Shown: piece by piece, positions 25,543 to 34,484 of the stretch
How positions within the stretch are numbered: the first letter of the stretch is position 1
Layout: each line of letters begins with the position of its first letter
Assembly (NCBI GenBank): GCA_947629395.1
Contig: CANRDQ010000003.1
Location: 3,230-67,229 of the forward strand
Origin: an uncultured Bacilli bacterium
Lineage (GTDB): Bacteria > Bacillota_I > Bacilli_A > RF39 > UBA660
Direction: 5' to 3'
DNA: 64,000 nucleotides
Translations under genes and position numbers: made by a program
The notes under the pieces: generated by a model
Told to the model about the DNA's origin: nothing
Database searches by the model: none
Seen by the model: the letters and a program-made list of their open reading frames with translations, nothing else

Positions 25543-27468
25543 CTAAATATCTAAGTTTTCAGCAAATACAGCATTTTCTTCGATAAATGTTCTTCTTGGT
25601 TCTACTTCTTCTCCCATTAAATTAGAGAAAACTTCATCAGCAAGCATTGTATCTTCTACTGTTATTTTACGTAAAACTCTCTTTTCTATATCCATTGTTG
25701 TTTCATTTAACTCTTCTGCATCCATTTCTCCTAAACCTTTCATTCTCATAATGTCATATTTAGTATTTGGAGAAAGAGTTTTTATATATTCATCACGTTC
25801 TTGTTCATTTAACACATATTTAATATTTTTTCCATGTTTAATAACAAATAATGGTGGTTGAGCAGCATATACATGCCCTGCTTCAACTATAGGACGGAAA
25901 AAACGATAAAATAAAGTTAGTAATAATACTCTGATATGAGATCCATCAACATCAGCATCTGTCATGATAATAATCTTATCATATCTAAGTTTCTTTAAAT
26001 CAAATTCATCACCTATTCCAGTTCCAAAGGCTGTAATTATAGTTCTAATTTCTTCATTTGCTAAAGCACGATCAAGTCTGGCTTTTTCCACATTAAGAAT
26101 CTTTCCACGTAAAGGTAAAATAGCTTGTGTCATACTATTTCTACCCTTGATTGCTGAACCTCCAGCAGAATCTCCTTCGACTATGAATATTTCACTTTCA
26201 CTAGCATCTTTGCTCTTACAATCAGAAAGTTTTCCATAGAAATTAGTAATATCTAAATCCCCTTTACGTCTAGTTAATTCTCTGGCCCTTTTGGCTGCGA
26301 CTCTAGCACGTGAAGCAGTCATAGCTTTATCAATAATTATTTTAGCCTCTGATGGATTTTCCATTAAAAATCTTTCAAAAGATGCTGAAAATACTCTATC
26401 AGAAATACCACGAACTTCACTATTTCCCAATTTTGTTTTAGTTTGTCCTTCAAATTGTGGGTTTGGATGTTTTATAGAAACAATCATTGTAAGACCTTCT
26501 CTTACATCATCACCACTTAAAGAAGCTTCATTTCCCTTAATAAAACCATTATTTACAGCATATTTATTTAAAATTCTAGTTAATGCTCTTCTTACTCCAT
26601 CTTCATGTGTTCCACCTTCTGGTGTTGTAATATTATTAACAAAAGAATAAATGCTAGAATTGTAAGATTCATTATATTGTAATGCTACTTCTACTGCTAT
26701 ATCAGATTCCTCTCCTGAACTATAAATTATAGTATCGTGAATAGGATTTTTATTTTTGTTAAGCATTTGTACATATTCAATGATTCCACCTTCATAATGG
26801 AAAGAGTCCTTTTTGTCATCTTCTCTATCATCATATAAAGAAATACGTAAACCTTTATTTAAAAAAGCTAATTCTCGAAGTCTATTTCTCAAAATATCAT
26901 AATCAAAGATGGTTGTTTCTTGAAATATAGTACTATCAGGTTTAAAACGAACAGATGTTCCTGTTTTTTCTTCTGAACAACTATCAATTATTTCAAGTTT
27001 TCCTTCTGGATGTCCTCCATTTGTATACTTTTGATAGTAAACATTACCATTTTTATATACTTTTACCTCTAACCATTCACTTAAGGCATTTACGACACTA
27101 GCACCAACTCCGTGAAGTCCACCAGATACTTTGTATCCACCTCCACCGAATTTTCCACCAGCATGTAACACTGTATACACAGTTTCTACAGTACTTTTTC
27201 CTGTTTTTGGATGAATATCTACTGGAATTCCACGACCATCATCTCTTACGGTAATAGTATTTTCTTTACCAATAATTACTTCAATATGAGAACAATAACC
27301 AGCCAATGCCTCATCAATAGCATTATCAACAATTTCCCATACTAAATGATGTAATCCCCTAGAACTAGTACTACCAATATACATACCAGGTCTTTTTCTT
27401 ACAGCTTCTAGCCCTTCAAGTACTTGAATGGAAGAAGAATCATATTCTTTTTCTTTTAGTTCTGCCAC
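25543..27468 (-). CDS. gyrB: DNA gyrase subunit B
   Basis: This 641-residue ATPase subunit shows the GHKL ATP site ([45 protein letters not shown]), the Toprim domain with [25 protein letters not shown], and the C-terminal [11 protein letters not shown]. Length fits GyrB without the enterobacterial insert. The start is GTG at 27466-27468, sharing one base with the recF stop, so translation is coupled. Confidence 0.98.
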   Translation of the reverse strand: MAELKEKEYDSSSIQVLEGLEAVRKRPGMYIGSTSSRGLHHLVWEIVDNAIDEALAGYCSHIEVIIGKENTITVRDDGRGIPVDIHPKTGKSTVETVYTVLHAGGKFGGGGYKVSGGLHGVGASVVNALSEWLEVKVYKNGNVYYQKYTNGGHPEGKLEIIDSCSEEKTGTSVRFKPDSTIFQETTIFDYDILRNRLRELAFLNKGLRISLYDDREDDKKDSFHYEGGIIEYVQMLNKNKNPIHDTIIYSSGEESDIAVEVALQYNESYNSSIYSFVNNITTPEGGTHEDGVRRALTRILNKYAVNNGFIKGNEASLSGDDVREGLTMIVSIKHPNPQFEGQTKTKLGNSEVRGISDRVFSASFERFLMENPSEAKIIIDKAMTASRARVAAKRARELTRRKGDLDITNFYGKLSDCKSKDASESEIFIVEGDSAGGSAIKGRNSMTQAILPLRGKILNVEKARLDRALANEEIRTIITAFGTGIGDEFDLKKLRYDKIIIMTDADVDGSHIRVLLLTLFYRFFRPIVEAGHVYAAQPPLFVIKHGKNIKYVLNEQERDEYIKTLSPNTKYDIMRMKGLGEMDAEELNETTMDIEKRVLRKITVEDTMLADEVFSNLMGEEVEPRRTFIEENAVFAENLDI

Positions 27469-28583
27469 TATGTTTCCCTTCTTTCTATATTGCCATTTTT
27501 TACAGAAAAAACATAACTATTATCTATATTTTTTCTTTTGATATTCCTTAAATCAGTAGTTGTAATTATACTTTGAATATCTTTTTTTACATAACTTAAT
27601 AATTTATTTCTCTTTTGACTATCAAGTTCACTAAAAATATCATCTAGTAATAACACCGGTGAAGTTTTACATGCATCTTGAAATATAGGTATTTCTGATA
27701 ATTTATAACAAATAATAGCTAATTTTTGCTGACCTTGACTTCCAACATATTTTAGATTATTTTCCCCTAAATAAAAGGAAAAATCATCTCTATGCGGTCC
27801 ATATAACGTTATTCCATAACTTAATTCTTTTTTATAATTACTATCATATATTTTCCTTAAATTATTAGAAATAGCTCCCGCATCATAATTTTCTATGGAA
27901 ATGTTAGGTTCATATCTAATATTTAAACCTTCAGTGGATGAAATATCTAAAAAAATTGAGCCAATATTCTTATTGATATCATCAATATATTGTTTTCTAT
28001 GTTGATATATAATAACTGCTTTTTCTATCAATCTATCAGTAATAATATCCAGATAATGTTTATCTGCAATAGAACTTGTAATCAACATTTTTAAATATTC
28101 ATTACGCATCTTTAAAAGTTTGTTATATTCATTATAAACATTGAGATACTCCTTTGATAATTGACTTATTTCCACATTAATAAAGTTTCTTCTAACACTA
28201 GGTGAACCCTTAATAATTTCAATATCATCAGGGGTAAATACAACAACATTTAAATTTGAAATATAATCAGCTATTTTCGCTATTTCCCTTTTATTCTTCC
28301 TTACTTTTTTGGAGTTTTCAGAAATTTCCACTTCTAAATCTCTACGAACATTACCATCACGTACTTTTCCTTGAATTTTGGTCTTTTTCTCTCCTATTTT
28401 AATTAAATTTGATTCGTTTCCTATTCTATGAGATTTAGTTAAGCCTAAAATTTCAATACTTTCCAATATATTTGTCTTTCCTGCAGCATTGCGTCCAACA
28501 AAAATATTTAGTTTAGAATGTAGTGAAATTTCAATTTTTGAATAATTTCTAAAATTTACTAGTTTTAATTTCGATAATATCAT
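27468..28583 (-). CDS. recF: DNA replication and repair protein RecF
   Basis: This 371-residue SMC-like ATPase has Walker [14 protein letters not shown] near 31-43, the LSTGxxK-type signature region ([12 protein letters not shown]), and Walker [15 protein letters not shown]. RecF acts with RecO and RecR at single-strand gaps; recR is also in this window. A TATAAT-like box lies upstream (about 28654), after the comK terminator, so recF-gyrB-gyrA may have their own start. Length is normal. Confidence 0.97.
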   Translation of the reverse strand: MILSKLKLVNFRNYSKIEISLHSKLNIFVGRNAAGKTNILESIEILGLTKSHRIGNESNLIKIGEKKTKIQGKVRDGNVRRDLEVEISENSKKVRKNKREIAKIADYISNLNVVVFTPDDIEIIKGSPSVRRNFINVEISQLSKEYLNVYNEYNKLLKMRNEYLKMLITSSIADKHYLDIITDRLIEKAVIIYQHRKQYIDDINKNIGSIFLDISSTEGLNIRYEPNISIENYDAGAISNNLRKIYDSNYKKELSYGITLYGPHRDDFSFYLGENNLKYVGSQGQQKLAIICYKLSEIPIFQDACKTSPVLLLDDIFSELDSQKRNKLLSYVKKDIQSIITTTDLRNIKRKNIDNSYVFSVKNGNIERRET

Positions 28584-28681
28584 TTAAAACCTAAAAAAAG
28601 ACCCATATCATCACCTACTACCCATTTCGGTATTCCTATACATGCATATTTATTATACCATATTTGCATATTTTTTGCATT

Positions 28682-28719
28682 AAAAAAAGTTACATATTAT
28701 AACTTATTGTAACTTTTTT
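28682..28719. terminator. Terminator at the end of the comK-like gene
   Basis: AAAAAAGTTAC (28682-28692) and GTAACTTTTTT (28709-28719) form an 11-bp stem with a 16-base loop. Both arms end in homopolymer, so it may act on both strands. The comK-like stop codon lies in the loop. Confidence 0.8.
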
Positions 28720-29153
28720 CTATTCCTAATTATTGATTCTAATCTAGTGGCTCTTAAAAGTTGATTTTGAAATGATCTATACGATATAGGTAACACCATT
28801 TCTTTATCATTTTCAAATATTATTTTTAAATCTCCTGTTTCCAACTCTTCATAATATTTCACTTGTTTAGCTGCTATCCAAGCACATTGTGGATCTCTAG
28901 GTGAAATAGTTGGAAAAAAGACCAAATTACTTGAATCTTCCACTATTATAGGTACTTTATAATCCACACCTAAAATAGATTTAGATCCTTCCTTTCGACC
29001 ATTATAAGAACTTCCAAAGTACTTACAACTTTCATCCATTATTTGAAATGGATTCTTATCAATAACATATTCCTTATTATCCTCCAACACTTTACTTGTG
29101 TCTTCATTTTCAGGAACAATTGCTAATGTCCCTTCACTAATTTCATAACTCAT
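28704..29153 (-). CDS. comK: ComK-like competence transcription factor (short)
   Basis: This 149-residue protein resembles ComK, the master activator of DNA-uptake genes in Bacillus. Shared blocks are CKYFGSSYNGRK (about 43-54; Bacillus has CRFFGSSYAGRK), VPIIVEDSSNLVFFPTISPRDPQCAWI (67-93), and LPISYRSFQNQLLRA (121-135). Bacillus ComK has 192 residues; this one stops about 40 earlier, after the conserved core, so the C-terminal tail used for MecA/ClpC control is missing. It has an intact frame, its own terminator, and a 7-bp inverted repeat just before the ribosome binding site (GGGGGA). It sits between dnaN and recF, where most Bacilli have the S4-domain yaaA. Confidence 0.85.
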   Translation of the reverse strand: MSYEISEGTLAIVPENEDTSKVLEDNKEYVIDKNPFQIMDESCKYFGSSYNGRKEGSKSILGVDYKVPIIVEDSSNLVFFPTISPRDPQCAWIAAKQVKYYEELETGDLKIIFENDKEMVLPISYRSFQNQLLRATRLESIIRNRKKLQ

Positions 29154-29169
29154 TATTAATCCCCCTTAC

Positions 29170-29193
29170 TGAAAGCTAGAGTTTCGGCTTTCA
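29170..29193 (-). promoter_or_regulatory. Inverted repeat before the comK-like start
   Basis: TGAAAGC (29170-29176) and GCTTTCA (29187-29193) form a perfect 7-bp inverted repeat with a 10-base loop. It lies just upstream of the Shine-Dalgarno sequence, so it may occlude or set off the translation start, or act as a dimer operator. Confidence 0.6.
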
Positions 29194-29263
29194 AGAACAT
29201 ATTATCATTTTCATTTGTCGAAAAAGACAGATTTATGTCGTTTATCAAAAAAATGTCAAAAAA

Positions 29264-29282
29264 AAATACTATTTCTAGTATT
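29264..29282 (-). terminator. Terminator after dnaN
   Basis: On the minus strand AATACTA and TAGTATT flank a short A-rich loop (read from just after the dnaN stop), followed by nine T. It separates dnaN from the comK-like gene. Confidence 0.8.
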
Positions 29283-30410
29283 TTAATATGTACGAATTGG
29301 TAAAACTAATTGCGTTAAACTTTCATCATCACTTGCTTTTATAATGATAGGCTTAATTTCACCTACAAAGTTAATATCCACATTTTTTGTGGAAAAAGAT
29401 TTTAAAGCATCCATCATATATTTAGCACTAAAAGATATTTTTATATTTTTTCCACTATTATTGTGGATAGTCATCTTTTCTTCTACTTTTCCTATTTCAG
29501 CAGCTTGACTTCTAATATATAAATCATTACCGTCTGTTTCTAAAGTAACAATATTCTTTTCTTTATCACTTATAAGGATACTAGCTCTATCTACAACACT
29601 ATAAAATTGATTTAAATCCACAGAAATATTAAAGAAATACTCTTTTGGAAGTAAATTAGTAGTATTTGGATATGTTCCATTTATAATTCTAGATTGGAAT
29701 TTTAAATTTTTACACTTAAATAATACTTTATTATTAAAGATATGTACTTCTAAAGTTTCATTTTCTTCATCTAAAATCTTGATTAATTCCTCTAAATTAT
29801 GGCTTGGTATAACAATATTATAATTTTCTGTTAATTCTTTATTTAATTTTATAACTTTTCTTGCTAAACGATAAGAATCAGTAGCATTACATTCTAATAC
29901 ATTACCTATAAAATTAAAGTTAATACCTGTTAAAATTGGTTTTGTTTCTTCATGTGAAGATGCAAAAGATGTTTGCATTACGATTTGTTTTAAATCTTCA
30001 CTAGTAATTTCTAGTTTATCTTTACTTTCATTTAAAGATATATTAGGGAATTCTGATTCTATAATTCCATTTAAATTAAATTCACTATTTTCTGTGTAAA
30101 TTCTAATTCTAAAACCATCAATTACTTCTATATTAATAAATTCACTAGGTAATTTTCTTACTATATCTAATATATATTTACCTTGTACAATAATACTTCC
30201 TTCTTTTTCAATGATAAAATCTTCATCATTTTCTTTAGGAATTTCTATTTGAATTGTAATATCATTATCTGATGCTGTAAGTAATAATCTTTTCTTATTT
30301 AATTCCATTTTAATACCAGATAAAACAGGTATTAAGTTCTTTGTTGATATTGCCTTAGATACTTTATTTAAAGCATCCATCATTAATTCTTTTTTTATTA
30401 TAAATTTCAT
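29283..30410 (-). CDS. dnaN: DNA polymerase III beta sliding clamp
   Basis: This 375-residue clamp ties the polymerase to DNA. The three-fold repeat and family signatures are visible: MKFIIKKELMMDALNKVSKAI at the start, GIKMELNKKRLLLTASDNDITI, ATDSYRLARKVI in the middle, and the C-terminal PIRTY. It is downstream of dnaA with a 146-base gap that contains three DnaA-box-like sequences. Confidence 0.98.
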   Translation of the reverse strand: MKFIIKKELMMDALNKVSKAISTKNLIPVLSGIKMELNKKRLLLTASDNDITIQIEIPKENDEDFIIEKEGSIIVQGKYILDIVRKLPSEFINIEVIDGFRIRIYTENSEFNLNGIIESEFPNISLNESKDKLEITSEDLKQIVMQTSFASSHEETKPILTGINFNFIGNVLECNATDSYRLARKVIKLNKELTENYNIVIPSHNLEELIKILDEENETLEVHIFNNKVLFKCKNLKFQSRIINGTYPNTTNLLPKEYFFNISVDLNQFYSVVDRASILISDKEKNIVTLETDGNDLYIRSQAAEIGKVEEKMTIHNNSGKNIKISFSAKYMMDALKSFSTKNVDINFVGEIKPIIIKASDDESLTQLVLPIRTY

Positions 30411-30556
30411 GTATATTCCTTCTTTCTTATAAATTGTTTTTATTATTACTGTGGAAAAAGTTTAAAACTTCTTTTTTTCCCTTTAATTTAATGTTTTTTA
30501 GTTAATTTTTACTGTGGAAAAAAAGTTGATAAGTATTTGTTTTCCACATTCCTATA
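30411..30556. other. dnaA-dnaN intergenic region with DnaA-box-like sequences
   Basis: TGTGGAAAA at 30450-30458 and 30513-30521 and the opposite-strand copy TTTTCCACA at 30540-30548 match the DnaA box TTATCCACA with one change each. Bacillus origins are bipartite, with boxes on both sides of dnaA and the unwinding element on this side. The region is very AT-rich. Unwinding is not tested. Confidence 0.6.
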
Positions 30557-31936
30557 TTATTCGATATCTTTTTTCAATTTTTCAATAACATTTACCAAAT
30601 CTGGATTAACTTTTAATTCTTGTTCTATTTTTTCAACAGAGTGCATAACAGTTGAATGATCTTTTCCACCAAATTCTATCCCTATTTTAGGAAATGATTC
30701 ATCAGTTAATTGTCTGCACAAGTACATAGCAATTTGTCTTGCAAAAGTTATATTAGAACTCCTCTTTTTACCTCTTATATCATCTACACTAAGCTGAAAA
30801 TATTCTGAAACAATCTTTTGTATTCTGTGAATATCATTTTTTTCTGCCATTCCTTTACTGATAAAATCCTTAAGAGCTTCTATAGCTACATCTAAATCAA
30901 TATTACAACCACCCATCATTGTTGAATACGCTACCAAACGTGTGATTGTTCCTTCAAGTTCCCTGACATTTGTCCCTATATTAGAAGCAATATAATCAAT
31001 AACATCATCAGGAATCTCTTTTTCTACATTACCTGTAGCTATTTTTTTCCTTAGAAGTTCTTGTCTTAATTTAAAATCAGGTGGATAAATGTTGGCAGTC
31101 ATTCCCCAACAAAATCTTGTCCTCAATCTATCTTCTAGATCTTTTAAATCATTTGGAGATCTATCTGATGATATAATTATTTGCTTACTATCATTATGTA
31201 ATCTTGTAAATGTATGGAAAAATTCTTGTTGTGATTGAGTAGCATTGCTTAAAAATTGTATATCATCTATCATTAAAACATCAATATTTCGGTACTTATT
31301 TTTGAAAAAATTGACGGAATCGAAGTTTGTCCCCTTTTCATCTTTTCGATTTATACCAACAAAATCTTCAACAAATTCTTCACTAGTAACATACAACACT
31401 TTCTTATTACTATGTTCTACTATATAATTACCTATCGCATACATTAAATGGGTTTTACCTAAACCACTATTACCATATAAAAACAAAGGATTATATATTT
31501 TTCCAGGATTTTCTGCAACAGATAAAGCCGCATCATGGGCTAATCTATTACTATTCCCTACTACAAAATTATCAAATGTAAATTCTGACTTTAAATTATT
31601 TTTTTGACGATTACTAACATAAGGTGTTTCATCATGTATTATATTATGATTTTCTTCCTTTATAACCTCTTCTTGTTCTAATTTATCAACTTCTTCTTGT
31701 AATAAGAATTCTAACTCATAATTACTACCAGTAACATTTTCAAGTGTTTCAGTTATAATTGGTAAGTAATTTGATAATAATGTTTTTTTATGAATTGCCA
31801 TAGGCACTATAATTATAGCTTTACCGTTTTCAAGTTTATATAGTTTAGTGTTTTCAAACCACGTACTATAGGAGATTGATGAAACATTCTGATTAATTTG
31901 TTTCAAAAAATTAGACCAAATTATGTCAATATTCAT
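30557..31936 (-). CDS. dnaA: Chromosomal replication initiator DnaA
   Basis: This 459-residue initiator has the N-terminal interaction domain (IIWSNFLKQINQNVSSISYSTWF), a variable linker at about 83-115, the AAA+ domain with Walker A GNSGLGKTH at 155-163 and Walker B DVLMIDDIQFLS, and the C-terminal helix-turn-helix with the DnaA signature GGKDHSTVMHSVEKIE. Length and motifs are normal. Transcription comes from a promoter in the origin region at 31981-32009. It runs leftward, divergent from rpmH. Confidence 0.98.
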   Translation of the reverse strand: MNIDIIWSNFLKQINQNVSSISYSTWFENTKLYKLENGKAIIIVPMAIHKKTLLSNYLPIITETLENVTGSNYELEFLLQEEVDKLEQEEVIKEENHNIIHDETPYVSNRQKNNLKSEFTFDNFVVGNSNRLAHDAALSVAENPGKIYNPLFLYGNSGLGKTHLMYAIGNYIVEHSNKKVLYVTSEEFVEDFVGINRKDEKGTNFDSVNFFKNKYRNIDVLMIDDIQFLSNATQSQQEFFHTFTRLHNDSKQIIISSDRSPNDLKDLEDRLRTRFCWGMTANIYPPDFKLRQELLRKKIATGNVEKEIPDDVIDYIASNIGTNVRELEGTITRLVAYSTMMGGCNIDLDVAIEALKDFISKGMAEKNDIHRIQKIVSEYFQLSVDDIRGKKRSSNITFARQIAMYLCRQLTDESFPKIGIEFGGKDHSTVMHSVEKIEQELKVNPDLVNVIEKLKKDIE

Positions 31937-31980
31937 TCATACCCACTCTCCCCTATACAAAAAAGTTTAAAGATGATTCT

Positions 31981-32009
31981 AGTGTATCGTATTTTGATAA
32001 AAGTGTAAA
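31981..32009 (-). promoter_or_regulatory. Promoter of dnaA
   Basis: TTTACA (32004-32009) and TACACT (31981-31986) on the minus strand are spaced by 17 bases. It lies about 45 bases upstream of the dnaA start. Confidence 0.6.
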
Positions 32010-32131
32010 TGTTTTTTTTCAAAAATTTAAATTTGTTGAAAAATAAAGGTATCAACAAGCTTATGAAAATTTTCTTATAAAAAAATTGTCCTTTACTGTG
32101 CAAAAAATGTGCAAAAAAAATCTGTCAAAAA

Positions 32132-32264
32132 TTATGCACAACTAATCCACAATTTTATCAACAACTAAAACATATATAAAATAAGATAAAATTGAATTTT
32201 TCCACATTTTCCACAATTTGTTATTCACACCTGTTAATTCAATATTCCACAGGTATGTGGAAAT
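32132..32264. other. oriC: Replication origin: DnaA-box cluster
   Basis: The dnaA-rpmH gap (31937-32364) has at least seven DnaA-box-like 9-mers: TTATGCACA (32132), TAATCCACA (32143), TTATCAACA (32155), two abutting TTTTCCACA (32198, 32207), TTATTCACA (32221), TATTCCACA (32243), plus reverse TGTGGAAAT (32256). Three match TTATNCACA exactly or nearly so; the others differ by one base. Gene orientation diverges here on both sides, as expected at a bidirectional origin. Flanks are AT-rich. Confidence 0.9.
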
Positions 32265-32303
32265 TGTGATTTTAAATAAAATAAACAAATTTTATGATAA
32301 TAA

Positions 32304-32333
32304 TTGACAAAACTATGATTTTACTATTATAAT
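32304..32333 (+). promoter_or_regulatory. Promoter of rpmH
   Basis: TTGACA (32304-32309) and TATAAT (32328-32333) are both perfect, with an 18-base spacer. About 30 bases upstream of the rpmH start. Confidence 0.85.
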
Positions 32334-32364
32334 AATGGGGATTTATGACTGGAGGTGGACTAGA

Positions 32365-32487
32365 ATGAAGAGAACATATCAACCAAATAATAGAAAAGCA
32401 GCAAAAAAACATGGTTTTTTCGCTCGTAAAAAAACTAATATTTTAAATAGACGTCGTCGTAAAGGTCGTAAAAGACTTTGTAAGTAG
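32365..32487 (+). CDS. rpmH: 50S ribosomal protein L34
   Basis: This 40-residue ORF reads [21 protein letters not shown], then [13 protein letters not shown] at the end, the L34 signature. Compared with the usual 44 residues, about four are missing in the middle (between the FFAR and RRRRKGR blocks). A GGAGGTG ribosome binding site and a strong promoter precede it; a terminator follows at 32494. L34 lies next to rnpA, the universal order beside oriC. Confidence 0.95.
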   Translation: MKRTYQPNNRKAAKKHGFFARKKTNILNRRRRKGRKRLCK

Positions 32488-32493
32488 TATATT

Positions 32494-32520
32494 ACCACTT
32501 TAAAGGGAGTGGTTTTTTTA
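32494..32520 (+). terminator. Terminator after rpmH
   Basis: ACCACT (32494-32499) and AGTGGT (32508-32513) form a 6-bp stem with an 8-base loop, then a T run. Read-through would give rnpA. Confidence 0.85.
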
Positions 32521-32540
32521 CTATTAAAATGAGGTGTTTT

Positions 32541-32873
32541 ATGAAAAAAAAGTTTGTTGTTAAAAACAGTAGAGATTTCGACAAAATTATCAAAACAGGA
32601 ACATGCTTAAAAAATAGGCATTTAATAGTCTATTATTTAAAAAATAATTATCAATATGACCGTTTTGGTATTTCAGTAGGAAAAAAATTAGGAAATGCTG
32701 TTTTTAGAAATCATTATAAAAGAAAAATACGTAGTATAATAGATAATTATAGAAAAACTAGTAGTAATTCATATGATTATGTTATAATAATGAGAAGAAA
32801 TATGACGAAGTTATCATATCAGGAGATGGAGTCGTCATTTAAAAAGATAATGAATGATGTAATGAAAGGATAA
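32541..32873 (+). CDS. rnpA: Ribonuclease P protein component
   Basis: This 110-residue basic protein has the RNR-like signature GKKLGNAVFRNHYKRKIR at about 45-62, matching RnpA. It assists the RNase P RNA in tRNA 5' maturation. I chose the ATG at 32541, which follows GAGGTG at 4 bases; the ATG 12 bases upstream overlaps that site. It follows rpmH and precedes yidC, as in nearly all bacteria. Confidence 0.95.
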   Translation: MKKKFVVKNSRDFDKIIKTGTCLKNRHLIVYYLKNNYQYDRFGISVGKKLGNAVFRNHYKRKIRSIIDNYRKTSSNSYDYVIIMRRNMTKLSYQEMESSFKKIMNDVMKG

Positions 32874-32878
32874 CCTAT

Positions 32879-33811
32879 ATGAATACAAAGAGTAAAAGAA
32901 AATTGAAAGTTTTAGTAATAATGCTTATTTCTGTATGTTTTTTATCAACAGGATGTACTAAAACTTTAGTTGGAAAAGACAATAAAGCAGTAAAAAATGA
33001 AGTTACAGGTCAAAACTTAACTGAAAACATTTTATGTAAGCCAACTAATAAAGAAACTATTAAAGCTTACAAAAAAAATAAAGTAAATATTGATAAATTA
33101 CCTGAGTGTGATAATTTTCAAATTAATTCTGGTAAGTATGAAGGCCTATGGACTACCATATTTGTTAAACCATTAGCATTTATTTTAATTTTGTTAGGCA
33201 AATTAATCAATAACTATGCCCTATCACTAATTATAATAAGTTTAATAATTCGCCTTCTTTTATATCCTGTTACTAAAAAAACAGCTATGCAATCAGAATT
33301 AATGAAAAAAGCACAACCAGAACTTCAACGTATTCAAAATAAATATAAAGATAAACAAGATCAAGAATCAATGATGCGTCAAAGTCAAGAAATGATGATG
33401 GTTTATAAAAAATATAATATGAACCCAATGTCAGGATGTTTATTTTCATTTATTCAACTACCCCTTTTAATAGCTTTCTTTGAAGCAGTTCAAAGAACCC
33501 CTGCTATATTTGAAGGTAAGTTTCTAGGTCTTCAATTAGGAACTACACCAATGGTTGGAATAGGTACAAGTGCTTGGTATATTTATTTAATAGTGATGAT
33601 TTTAATCGCTGGTACTACATTCTACTCATTTAAGATGAATATGTCTGGAAATACTTTAGATGATAGTATGAAATCCATGCCTTATGTTATGAGTGGAATG
33701 ATTATATTAATGGCTCTATTTATGCCAAGTGCATTAGGAATTTATTGGATTACAACCAATGCATTTACAATTTTCCAAAATCAAATAGTTAAAAGGAGTA
33801 CCAAAAAATGA
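32879..33811 (+). CDS. yidC: Membrane protein insertase YidC (SpoIIIJ type)
   Basis: This 310-residue insertase is a lipoprotein: an N-terminal signal with lipobox LSTGC (Cys26). Membrane segments are visible at about 97-130, 196-218, 230-252 and 275-300. The RLLLYPVTKKTAMQSELMKKAQPELQRIQNKYKD stretch is the cytoplasmic loop with the conserved basic residue in the first segment. It works with the SRP pathway; the SRP RNA is in this window. Its end overlaps jag by four bases. In Bacillus one paralogue is needed for sporulation. Confidence 0.95.
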   Translation: MNTKSKRKLKVLVIMLISVCFLSTGCTKTLVGKDNKAVKNEVTGQNLTENILCKPTNKETIKAYKKNKVNIDKLPECDNFQINSGKYEGLWTTIFVKPLAFILILLGKLINNYALSLIIISLIIRLLLYPVTKKTAMQSELMKKAQPELQRIQNKYKDKQDQESMMRQSQEMMMVYKKYNMNPMSGCLFSFIQLPLLIAFFEAVQRTPAIFEGKFLGLQLGTTPMVGIGTSAWYIYLIVMILIAGTTFYSFKMNMSGNTLDDSMKSMPYVMSGMIILMALFMPSALGIYWITTNAFTIFQNQIVKRSTKK

Positions 33812-34416
33812 AAAAACAAAAATATACAGGAAAAACATACGAAGATGCCGTAAAAACAGCAACAATTGATTTACAAGAAACAGAAGATAACTTAATTATT
33901 ACAGAAACAGAAAGTAAACAAGGACTTTTTAGTAAGAAAGTTGAAATTGAAGTAGTAGAAAAACGTGATGTTATCGATTTTATTAAAAATTACTTAAAAG
34001 GACTTATCAAAGATTTAGGAATGTCTGCTGATATCGAAGTTAAAAAGAATGAAGGAGTACCTACTTATTCAATATATTCAGATCATGATGCTTTATTAAT
34101 AGGTAAAAATGGAAAAAATTTAAAAGCATTATCTACAATCACAGCTAATGTTGTTAAAAAAGAAGTAGGGCAACCATTCAAATTTTTAATAGATGTTAGT
34201 GATTACAAAGAAAAACATGAACAATCTTTAGTTCGTTTAGCAAAACAAGTGGCAAGAGAAGTAGCTAACACTAAAATAGAAGTAAAAATGGATTCTATGA
34301 ATTCTTATGAAAGAAGAATCATTCACAATGCTTTAACTAACAATAAGAAAGTTTATACTGAAAGTATTGGGGAAGAACCAAATCGTGCCGTTGTTGTAAA
34401 ACCAAAAGAGGATTAA
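33808..34416 (+). CDS. jag: Jag (KhpB) RNA-binding protein
   Basis: This 202-residue protein has an N-terminal Jag domain (TGKTYEDAVKTATIDL), a KH domain with LLIGKNGKNLKALSTI, and a C-terminal R3H domain with MNSYERRIIHNAL. It binds RNA with KhpA and affects cell shape and division in Gram-positive cocci. ATGA overlap with yidC shows translational coupling. A terminator follows. Confidence 0.95.
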   Translation: MKKQKYTGKTYEDAVKTATIDLQETEDNLIITETESKQGLFSKKVEIEVVEKRDVIDFIKNYLKGLIKDLGMSADIEVKKNEGVPTYSIYSDHDALLIGKNGKNLKALSTITANVVKKEVGQPFKFLIDVSDYKEKHEQSLVRLAKQVAREVANTKIEVKMDSMNSYERRIIHNALTNNKKVYTESIGEEPNRAVVVKPKED

Positions 34417-34432
34417 TAAATTCTCTTTTTTA
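34405..34432 (+). terminator. Terminator after jag
   Basis: AAAGAG and CTCTTT flank a 12-base loop (34405-34426), followed by T-rich sequence. The jag stop codon lies in the loop. Confidence 0.65.
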
Positions 34433-34484
34433 TTATTAGAAAATATGCTATAATATCACGGAAAGAGAAAAAGGAAGTGATATA

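Noticed and set aside
26307..26312. CACGTG core in gyrB
   Set aside because: Only about half of the 16 parS positions match; coding-sequence coincidence.
28704..29153. The comK-like gene as a pseudogene
   Set aside because: The frame is intact, has a ribosome binding site and a terminator, and keeps the conserved blocks; the missing C-terminus could be natural.
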